Of a stretch of 64,000 bases of DNA, positions 56,555-64,000 are shown piece by piece. Each line of letters starts with the position of its first letter. Position 1 is the stretch's first letter. Under the pieces are notes generated by a model. The model saw nothing but the letters and a program-made list of their open reading frames with translations, made no database searches and was not told where the DNA came from. A program made the translations under genes and the position numbers. The stretch covers positions 62,001-126,000 of the forward strand of contig JAPFBL010000169.1 of NCBI GenBank assembly GCA_026182355.1, read 5' to 3'. Source of the DNA: Hermatobates lingyangjiaoensis (taxonomy: Eukaryota; Arthropoda; Insecta; Hemiptera; Hermatobatidae).

Positions 56555-56650
56555 ATCGGGACTCGGTCAGTTCTTCAGGTTCAAATTAAACTCTCATTGC
56601 CAACGTTTCGGTCTTTATTTAAAACCTTTTCATAGGCAAAAGTATAAACA
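56555..56650 (-). ncRNA. Hammerhead-like motif lacking G5, family F7
   Basis: Minus strand: UUUGCC, UAUGAAA, AGGUUU..AGACC-like helix II, GAAACGUU, GGCAAUG. UUGCC/GGCAA is a five-pair helix I, ACGU the palindromic helix III, and GAAAC is in place. CUGANGA is replaced by CUAUGAAA, as if one G had been lost. The same change occurs in both copies near 14.45 and 14.57 kb. Confidence 0.6.
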
Positions 56651-56659
56651 TTGAAACAG

Positions 56660-57900
56660 AAAAATTAAATATTACATTATAAATTATTTTAGAGAGGAAA
56701 ATAGTATGTGGATTTTAATAACAACTGTAGTCTGAAGAACTGACCGAGTCCATATGCGATATTAATAGTAAATTTGCTGTTATTAAGTATAGTATACTTA
56801 TCATTTTGCGCATTCAAGTAAGGGCCCCATTCATTTTAACGATTAGCAAACTTCCAAATCAATGTACAGTATATCCACATCTAAAGCCAAGTATATTTTA
56901 GTGTCTGCTGTTTCTAATCAATTACACACCGCACCCATATATGTGCGGGCTGAAGTGTACTTTACCAGTCAGCCTGTTTCCAAATCAATATATATATATA
57001 TATATACATATATATATTATTAAAATAAGCAGCAGCTTCTGCATTGACCAGTTTCTTGTTGACACTCTCTAGTTTTCGTATCACTTTGCGGTGAGACTTT
57101 GCGGTTGACTATATATATATATATAATCAACATATATATTCCAACCCATATATAGTTGATTAGCATGTCCAAAGGTCTTTTTTTTTTTATTAAAAAGCAG
57201 AATTTAATCTAATTATTTACTATTTCTTTTGATCTTCTCTACTTGAGTGTTGAATACTCCTTGCTGATAACTGTCATCAAAATATCCATGTGAGTTTTGT
57301 CTGTAACTGGCCGTGTTCATTTCTTTGTTTAATACAGTCAGCCATTTAATATTGATGATATATATATATATATATTTTATTTTGAAAGAAAGACTGACAT
57401 TTAAATTTATAACGCTGGCTACACACTAAGGTCACCATCAGTCACAGATCTCTATAATTTCTCTTCAGAAAAATCAAGAGCTCTGAAGATCTTTAGAATA
57501 GCGAAGAGAAAATAAAATTATTTTTGTTTATTCTTCTGTTTTTTTAAAATGTTATATTACAAGAATTATAAAGAAATTTTCTAAAAGGAACTTAAAATTA
57601 AAAAAAAAATTATAACAATGATAAATATAGTTATATCAACTTTATTATTAAACGAAATTGGCTCACTTTTTTCAGATTTTGAATATAAAATCAGTGAGAA
57701 GTTTAATTTTACATTATTAAAATTATTAAGAGGCTGATCATATTGCTACAGTTCAAATTGAAATTCCTTCCTTGACAGAGAGTTATGTAACTTTAAGAGA
57801 AAACTCGTTAAAACTAAATTAAGGTCTTGCAGTGATTAAATTGATAAATTTTCTTAAGTCTTCAGTATTTCATATGTTTTAAAGTATGCAATTTTAATTT
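56660..57900. other. AT-rich spacer with TA tracts and a decayed F4 copy
   Basis: CTGATAACTGTCATCAAAAT, ATCCATGTGAGTTTTGTCTG at 57264-57302 is a decayed F4 hammerhead region (CUGAUAA, AUAUC, GUGAG kept in part). Several (TA)n tracts occur (about 56990-57016, 57110-57125, 57358-57375). No gene is seen. Confidence 0.5.
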
Positions 57901-57989
57901 TTGTTATTTTTTTTTTGGTAGTTTATTCTTTAAGGTAATAATGAATAATGAAAATTTTAGAAATTACTATTTTGTTAAAGTTAAAACTA

Positions 57990-58095
57990 TTTTCCCTCTC
58001 TATCTCTTTTCCTCCCTCATACATTCTCTCATTCATCCATTTCTTCACTGCTTCTCTTTCCTTCTAACTCTCTTTCTCTCATTTGTTTTACACTT
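57990..58095 (+). repeat. Pyrimidine tract abutting SINE S5
   Basis: Plus strand is CT-rich up to the SINE head at 58103. The same arrangement is seen before S6 at 59750-59945. Confidence 0.7.
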
Positions 58096-58102
58096 TTCTC
58101 CT

Positions 58103-58350
58103 TGGCCAACCTGGAGAGCCAGGTTTACCAAGTCGTAACGTGCTCTGCTTCTGGACTGATAGGTTTGGGGTTCAATACCCACTCAGGACCTCGATTTGTT
58201 CACGTTGGATGTGAATCAATATGACGACGACATTAAGCCGTCGGGCCCGAGCCTGTTCCATATTAAGTACTTGTTAATAGTTCCCACTCTAAACACACTT
58301 CAGTTAAGAAAATATGAACACCCTAGTGTAAAGTCAATCTTCATTTGCAC
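58103..58350 (+). mobile_element. tRNA-derived SINE (S5)
   Basis: Head GGCCAACCTGGAG with a 15-bp local expansion (AGAGCCAGGTTTACC), then CGTGCTCTGCTTCTGGACTG, the B box GGGTTCAATACCC, ACCTCGATTTGTTCACG, GTCGGGCCCGAGCCTG, TATTAAGTACTTGTTAA and AAAGTCAATCTTCATTTG. The B box is well kept and the A box is disrupted. Confidence 0.78.
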
Positions 58351-58551
58351 TTGCTAACTTGTTAAAACATGATAACATTTATTTATATTGATTAGTTTAA
58401 TTCCAAATTGTTTCAACTGATTCATTGTTTTAAAATTTCCAAATTTTATCAAATGTAAGACTAAAATATGACGATGACTATTGTGTAGTCGAAAGATTGT
58501 AATGTTTATCTGTTGTGTTATTCTGTCAGTTGTATTAAAAGTGTTTTTTTT

Positions 58552-58680
58552 TTAACCTTAACAAGCGGTCTTCATCAGAGTCAAAAACCCAACTCTGACG
58601 AAGACCGCTTGTTACGGTTGAAAGATTTTAGTCTTGTTTTCCCATTTTCTTATTGTGGTTTGATCATATATATATATGTA
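58552..58680. mobile_element. Head-to-head F1 copies overlapping at helix I
   Basis: ACCTTAACAAGCGGTCTTCA, TCAGAGTCAAAAACCC (minus) runs directly into CAACTCTGACGAAGACCGCT (plus). The plus copy keeps CUGACGA, GACCG/CGGUU and GAAAGAUUUUAGUC but has lost the 5' helix I strand. It ends in TGGTTTGATC and (TA)n. Confidence 0.75.
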
Positions 58681-58684
58681 TATA

Positions 58685-58995
58685 TATATATAGTTCAATG
58701 TAGAAAAAGAAACATAGAGAAATTAAAAGCACACACTTACAGTCCCTAATTTTGGGTTTGAACCGTCTTCAGGAGAGATAAGAGAGAGTAACAAAGCGCA
58801 CTGGTTTCCGTTAACTCTTCACTCCAACCGTCTCTGAACCAGTGCGCTTGGTTTTTCCCTCTCTTATCTCTCCTGAAGATGGTTCAAACCAAAAATTAGA
58901 GATTTTAAGTGTGTGCTTTTAATTTCTCTGTTTTTTTTCTACATTGAACTATATTTGTCCGTTTCGGATCGTATTTCTAATGAAAAAGTATATAC
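58685..58995. mobile_element. Inverted dimer of F3 hammerhead elements
   Basis: Arms about 58690-58815 (minus) and 58835-58990 (plus) share AGTTCAATGTAGAAAAA, CACACACTTA and CCAGTGCGCT in inverted order. Both sides are (TA)n. Hammerheads lie at 58738-58788 and 58861-58911. Their helix II is GGUU-CAA-ACC with an extra C or U after CUGAAGA, but the G of GAAA is lost in each (CCCAAAAU, CCAAAAAU). Confidence 0.8.
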
Positions 58996-59004
58996 ATATA
59001 TATA

Positions 59005-59110
59005 TGATCAAACCACAATAAGAAATGGGAAAACAAGACTAAGATCTTTCAACCGTAACAAGCGATCTTCGTCAGAGTCAAAATCCCAACTGAAAATATA
59101 TATATATGAT
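59005..59110 (-). mobile_element. F1 hammerhead mini-element between TA tracts
   Basis: GATCAAACCACAATAAG through GTCAGAGTCAAAATCCCAAC, with (TA)n directly on both sides (58991-59006, 59096-59108). Ribozyme 59027-59090: CUGACGA, an extra A, GAUCG/CGGUU (one G-U pair), GAAAGAUCUU, AGUC. All invariant bases are present. The 3' end is trimmed compared with other copies. Confidence 0.78.
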
Positions 59111-59449
59111 TTAAGCATACTCAGAATTAACTGGATAAAAACAACTTATTTTTTTGATGAGCGTTATTAGAGAATGAAATATAAAATAATTAAACATGCA
59201 AGCATGTCACATATATAAGACGTACTCAACACTTTGAAAAGCTAATTATTTTAGAATGATGATATTAACCCTGATAGAATTGAAATGAAGTTTAATTAAC
59301 AATCTAAAATATAATTACAAAGTTACGTGATTGTAGAAGGTGTAGAATGGATTTTCTTTGCTAAATGTACACCTTTCTTGTAAAGGGTAAAGGTTTTGAA
59401 GAGGGGCTCAAAGGAATGCTCGGTCTGTAATTAGTCAAAGAGTTGGCAA

Positions 59450-59580
59450 GGCGTCGCCCCCCCCCCCCCCTCTCCCCTGCGCTGACCCTCATTACCATTG
59501 GCAGCACTCCTGTCTGTGTTTCCTTTACCGCAGCGCCCTCTCCTGACAGCCTTCCCTTTCGCCCCCCCCCCCCCACTCTA
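59450..59580. repeat. Two poly-C runs around a GC-rich segment
   Basis: Poly-C at about 59457-59470 and 59563-59574. The open frame on the minus strand across this segment is Gly/Arg-rich because of the runs and is not a gene. Confidence 0.8.
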
Positions 59581-59754
59581 ATAACCAAGCGACTTAACAG
59601 TCATACTTACAAATAGTCTTACTTCATAATAGAGCTTATCGCATAACCTGTCAAAAATTACACAATTTCATTGGGTATTAACAAGTTCAAGAGAGAAAAC
59701 CACCCCTTCTTCAAAATGCCTTCACCTTCATGTCTTAAACTCTATCTTCCACAG

Positions 59755-59945
59755 ACTTTCTTTTCCTCCAGATTCATTCGCTATCGCTCTATCTCTCTCT
59801 TTAACAGTGTGTCTCTCTATCTGTCTCTACCTCTCACTCACTCATTCTATATCGCTTACTCATGCGATTGCTTTCTTCATCCACCATTCCTCTATCTCGC
59901 ACCTTACCTGTCTTACACTCTATCTCTTCGCCTCACTCTCTCTTT
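59755..59945 (+). repeat. Pyrimidine tract abutting SINE S6
   Basis: Strongly CT-rich plus strand, with CTATCTCTCTC and CACTCACTCATTC motifs, ending at CCAGG just before the SINE head. Overlapping open frames are low-complexity. Confidence 0.75.
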
Positions 59946-59948
59946 CCA

Positions 59949-60131
59949 GGGGCCAGTTTAGCTCAGTGGATAACGTCCTTGCCTCTAAACTGGTGAGTGT
60001 AGAGTTCGATAGCCACTCTGAACCTCGATTTATTCACGTGGGAAGTGAATAAATCTGAGCAAATCGTTAACCCGTCGGTCCCAAGCCTGTATGATATTAA
60101 GTACTCGTTAAAAACTTAAACACCTTTAAGT
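59949..60131 (+). mobile_element. tRNA-derived SINE (S6), 5' half
   Basis: GGCCAGTTTAGCTCAGTGG (A box), GAGTTCGATAGCC (B box with two changes), CCTCGATTTATTCACGTGG, GTCGGTCCCAAGCCTG, TATTAAGTACTCGTTAA. The element stops at AAACACCTT where a LINE is inserted and resumes at 60698. Confidence 0.85.
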
Positions 60132-60620
60132 ATTGAAGGAAATGATAAAGCAGATAAAGCAGCAAAAGAAGCAACTAACAGAGAAACTAGAAATACGAGT
60201 ATAATAGCTGTGAGGCCGAATGACATCAGGAAAAACATTATAAAAACAATATGGACAGGATGGAAAACCGAATGGAATAAAGAAACCACTCAACTTCGGA
60301 AAATAGTGGGATCCATTGGGACAACAATGAACACTGGAAAAGGAAATCGAGAAACGAATGTGATATTAAACCGCCTACGTATAGGTCACAAACGAGTTAC
60401 ACATAGTAACCTGTTATCTCAAGAGCAAAGACCCTCATGCCCAAAATGTAAGGAAATATTGACGGTGGCTCACTTAATTGAAGAATATCCACAATTAGAA
60501 CAAGAAAGGATGTCTGCAGGCATACCATCAAAATTAATAATAGCACTATCCCCTGATAATAAATATTCCAACGAAGTGACATCATTCCTAAAGGAAATAA
60601 ATTTATATAATAAAATATGA
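60132..60620 (+). pseudogene. 5'-truncated LINE ORF2: RNase H tail and C-terminal zinc-knuckle region
   Basis: A 162-codon uninterrupted frame begins in IEGNDKADKAAKEATN, the GI.GN..AD..AK motif at the C-terminal side of RNase H domains in Jockey/I-type LINEs. It continues with LNRLRIGHKRVTHSNLL, then PSCPKCKEILTVAHLIEEYP, which is the usual C-terminal C..C...(T/L)..H motif of these ORF2 proteins, and ends at TGA 60618. The reverse transcriptase and endonuclease parts are missing because of 5' truncation. It lies inside SINE S6 and has no start codon of its own. The open frame suggests a fairly recent insertion. Confidence 0.87.
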
Positions 60621-60697
60621 GGAACTAAAGAACTGAACAAAATGAGACAGTGCTAATGTCCAAGTAGACGATGCACTTATCAACCTAAATAAAAAAA
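60621..60697 (+). mobile_element. LINE 3' UTR and A-rich tail
   Basis: About 65 bp after the stop codon ends in AAATAAAAAAAAAAA, then AACACTTGAG of the SINE. AAACAC(C)TT before the insert and AAACACTTG after it form a likely short target duplication. Confidence 0.8.
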
Positions 60698-60840
60698 AAA
60701 ACACTTGAGTTAAGCAATATTTAGGACTCTAAATGCAGAATCAATCTTCATGGTGTGGTATCACAGATGTCCTATGTGTGTCCCCTTGTGGAACTGGCAC
60801 TGTAAACAACAGTGTTCCTACTACTACTGGTTGGCCACTC
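60698..60840 (+). mobile_element. tRNA-derived SINE (S6), 3' half
   Basis: CACTTGAGTTAAGCAATATT, AGGACTCTAAATGCAGAATC, AATCTTCATGGTGTGGTATC and GGAACTGGCACTGTAAAC match the 3' part of S2 (complement of 23200-23330). Confidence 0.82.
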
Positions 60841-60844
60841 TCCC

Positions 60845-61385
60845 ACCACCTCTCTTCTGTTCTTACCTAAGTAAAGTATATGTTAGGAACAATTTTAATG
60901 TAAGATAAAAATTATGAACATAAATGACTCACGAAGAGAATAAGCAAAGTTAAAAAACCAAAAACAATAGGCAACAGTATAGTTGTTGTGAAAGCTGTGC
61001 ATAAAAGTAATAGTTAAGAAAAATAGTGGCATGTGATCTGTTTATCAAATTATTGTACATAACACTCAGTTCTCTTAAATCCTTTTCGATAATGAAATAG
61101 TTTTCGTGATTGATTATACAAGCCATTTCCTTGAATGTTGTATCTATTGTTTTCACTACATATTGTGGTAGCATCAAAATGAAAATTATGTTTGTGTTCT
61201 ATTTTATGGCGTGTCGTAACAGTCCACTAGTTGCTTTCTTTTATTGAATTGAATATTTATGTTCTGTAATCATGGTTTTTGGGTTGCTTAGTGATTTAAA
61301 TATTAATTAATAAAAACTTACTTTTTTCTTTTAGACATCTACAAATGAATATTATAAATATTAACTATTGTAATTAATACGATTT
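60845..61385. other. AT-rich spacer, no recognised feature
   Basis: Nothing supported beyond short AT-rich open frames. Confidence 0.5.
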
Positions 61386-61387
61386 CT

Positions 61388-63456
61388 TTTTACTTTACTA
61401 TAAGTAAAATACAGTGATCGTGAAAAAATTTGATCTCAAAATTTGGACTGCATACATTTTTAAAGTCCCAAAAGTCGTTTTATGAAGTTTTTTGGATGAT
61501 GTTTGTAGGTGTGTGGGTGGGTGGGTGAGTGTGTTAGCATTGCTTGTTACCACGCTACGGTCCAGAATCTTTGATGGCTCAAGTTGATATTTTACACAAA
61601 AATAGACCTCATAGTGTAGATGATCCCTATTGTTTGGGAAGAATTATGAATGACGGGAAAGTTATTTTTTTGCTAAAAACCTGTTTTTAGAAAACTTTTT
61701 TTTCTCCTAAACTGCTAATTCTAGAGTTTTAAAATTTTGGCATTATCTTCGAGGTTACAAATGCAATAAACGAAAAATATATTCAGAACGGAAAATATTT
61801 TTTTTTAAATGAAATGTTAAAATTTTGACTTATAATTCAATCTCAAAATTTGTGAAAGCAATACAAGCCATACCGTTTGACGGATCAAAATGAAACAGTC
61901 AAAAACCGTAAAATGAAAATGAATGAAAGGAAACCGTCAAAATAAAACCGTGCCTAAAAATAGAACATTATATGGAAAATGAGTTGATATATTTTTTTTC
62001 AAAATTACATTCACCAAAAAGGCGTTAAAGTACGATTTCAGTTTTCAGAAAATGTTCTTTGACGCTAAAAGGCCCTTTAAATAGTCATGAAACTTTGACC
62101 AAAAATGTAACACAAAATTAGCAAATTATAAACAAAAATCATGAAATTTCAATCACGGTAAAGAGTAATAAAGCTATAAAAACTGTTTGTTTATCCTAGA
62201 CTAAGGGATCACTTGCTATACTTGTAAAATTTTTGATTATTCTTTTACATTGTTTACATTGACAGACATTTTTTGAGTCAATCCACTGAAATAAAATTGA
62301 TGTTTATAATGGAAAATTGAAATAACTTATTGACTTATATGAGATATAAGAGGAATAATATTTTTATATGTAAAAAATCACCGGCAATAAACAGAATTTT
62401 CCTTTGTCTGTCATGGTATGATGAATTTGTCTCACAAAATTCTCTAATTAATCTATATATTGCAACCTTGAACAAAACTTAATATCAGATAACAAATTGT
62501 TTGTGTTTATGAATTATAGTATCTTTGCATGACATTGAAGTGTGAGGAATGGATTCTTTCAAGAAAGAGGAGTTATGTTTGTTGACAAATATCCAGTTCT
62601 TTCACTATTCTAGTCTAATAGTTCATATTTATTATTTTCAAAAATTAAAATCTCCAAACTGTAAAAGTTTTAAATTATACTGAACAGCTGGCTTTAACTT
62701 TGATTTGAGGATGTTAAAACTGGCTAATTTATAACATACTTTTTCTCAATACTGATTCACAGCAACATTATAACAGAGTACAGTACGCACAAAAAAGATA
62801 ACACTTGCTCAGAATAAGTTGGTATTTATGGTTCTTGACAAAGGGAAAGAAAAGTAATTTTATTAAATACTAGGAAGCCATAAAATTCGTAGATAATAAT
62901 TCTATAGAGCACCAAAAATGTAAAACATAATTCAAAATGGAAAACATTCTTTGAAGAAAAATAAATGTATTATTCAACATCTTAAATTAAAAATGATCTT
63001 AAAACAATATATTTTCTTCGATTTGTTTGATGTTTTTCTGAAAAAATAGGAGTAGTTTTTTGTTTTAAATGGGAAAATTTGTCTTAAATATTCAATATAG
63101 GAGGAGGTCAGGTAAAGTATATAAGACATCCACTGGCTACTGGAACAAAAGTCATGTTCTCCTGTAAGAGATTTTTCGTAACACGAAATCTACCTTTTCG
63201 TTTTTCAAAAATGTTATTACTGCTGTAGTTATACTAATGATATTATATACATCAATGGTGTGATATACAAAAGTAAGCATATATATTTGATAAGTGAATC
63301 AATCACTATTTGTACTACCTACAGGAATGAAAGACTAATAAACAGCTTCCATTTAGACATTTATATCATACTTAAATAAAACATTATATATTATATACCC
63401 AAGAAGTATGATATTATGGTTATTGAAAGTAAAGTTGAGTGTAGGCCACTGCAGAT
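61388..63456 (-). mobile_element. 2-kb non-coding transposon, copy E3 (full length)
   Basis: Starts TTACTTTACTATAAGTAAAA, GTGATCGTGAAAAAATT. It includes (GTGG)n near 61512 and CTTGTTACCACGCTACGGTC, and ends AGTAAAGTTGAGTGTAGGCC, ACTGCAG. It is collinear with E2 in the opposite orientation over about 2.05 kb, with a short local duplication near 61890-61950. No conserved open frame is present. The right terminal hairpin is mutated. Confidence 0.85.
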
Positions 63457-63459
63457 TTT

Positions 63460-64000
63460 TTGTTTTGTTTAAACACTATTATACGTGTTTGTCATTTCTA
63501 TGTTGCATATCGCCTTGACTAACATTCATGTATATCAGGTCTGTTAAAATAAAATACCAAATAATCTGTATATATAAAATACAAAGTTTGTCTGTCTGTC
63601 TGTAACGCTATAAAAATAAAACTGGAGGAATTTAGATACAAAGAAACACATGAATCTTACATCATTTATTTTTTCGGGGTAACTTGAATGCCGTAATTTA
63701 AATTTAATTAATTAAATTTAATTTTAATGCGGTATTTTAATTTTGATGAGGATCCATTTTTGGCATCTGCCACCCATTTTGGCAATTCTCTCCAATCATC
63801 TTCGAATCACGTCAAATAGAGTTTATAACGATCGTAGAGTTCACCTCATTTGTTCAAAAATCTACACACTTAAAGTGACTATTATATATGTTTAAATATT
63901 TTAAATATCTTTATATATGTACAACTCAGTGCCTGTGTCTGTATATATATCCTCTTACAGACTTAGAATTTAATGTTTCGCTTGGCATTGCTAGAAGAAG
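63460..64000. other. AT-rich end of window with a possible repeat start
   Basis: TATATATAAAATACAAAGTT, (TGTC)n at about 63587-63602 and TAACGCTATAAAA look like the edge of a dispersed repeat cut by the window end. No frame is recognised. Confidence 0.3.

Noticed and set aside
59361..59588. 75-codon minus-strand open frame, Gly/Arg-rich
   Set aside because: Created by two poly-C runs; no motif or conservation signal.
60397..60585. 62-codon minus-strand open frame
   Set aside because: Antisense shadow of the LINE ORF2 fragment.

Overview
This is an AT-rich, gene-poor stretch of animal nuclear DNA, probably from an invertebrate. The clues are Penelope-like and hammerhead-bearing retroelements, tRNA-derived SINEs, hAT transposon remnants and a Jockey/I-like LINE tail of the kind common in arthropods. 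One SINE tail carries GGTTAGGTTAGG, which resembles the arthropod telomere motif but is too short to prove anything. The species cannot be named. No complete protein-coding gene, tRNA or rRNA gene was found. Four short segments look like exons or decayed coding sequence (2209-2306, 2435-2653, 38894-39031, 52595-52784), all at low confidence.

Layout. 0.4-3.3 kb: a 62-bp minisatellite split by a 435-bp hAT element with an 8-bp target duplication, a possible membrane-protein exon, and a second decayed hAT element. 5.3-6.3 kb: a pair of inverted hammerhead copies around a GC-richer insert. 10-21.5 kb: a dense field of short retroelement copies, nearly all ending in (TA)n. 22.5-23.8 kb: a hierarchical AGT array followed by two head-to-head SINEs. 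26.3-29.1, 35.3-37.3 and 61.4-63.5 kb: copies of a roughly 2-kb non-coding transposon whose ends are small perfect hairpins. 40-44 kb: a roughly 365-bp repeat and a 55-bp satellite. 45.7-59.1 kb: a second field of (TA)n-linked retroelement copies. 58.1-60.8 kb: two SINEs, one interrupted by a 5'-truncated LINE. The remaining stretches are AT-rich with no gene signal.

The most interesting system is the set of hammerhead ribozyme motifs. At least six unrelated sequence families in this window share one RNA architecture: CUGANGA, a short helix II, GAAA, a very short and usually self-complementary helix III, then UH and a helix I. All six have one extra unpaired nucleotide between CUGANGA and helix II. 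Two families sit directly upstream of open frames that look like the N-terminus of a Penelope-like element. The others are about 100-260 bp long and have no coding capacity, like retrozymes. They occur as single copies, as a four-unit tandem array, and repeatedly as inverted dimers joined at their 5' ends with (TA)n on both outer sides. All ribozyme calls come from reading the sequence by eye; no folding or covariance search was run.
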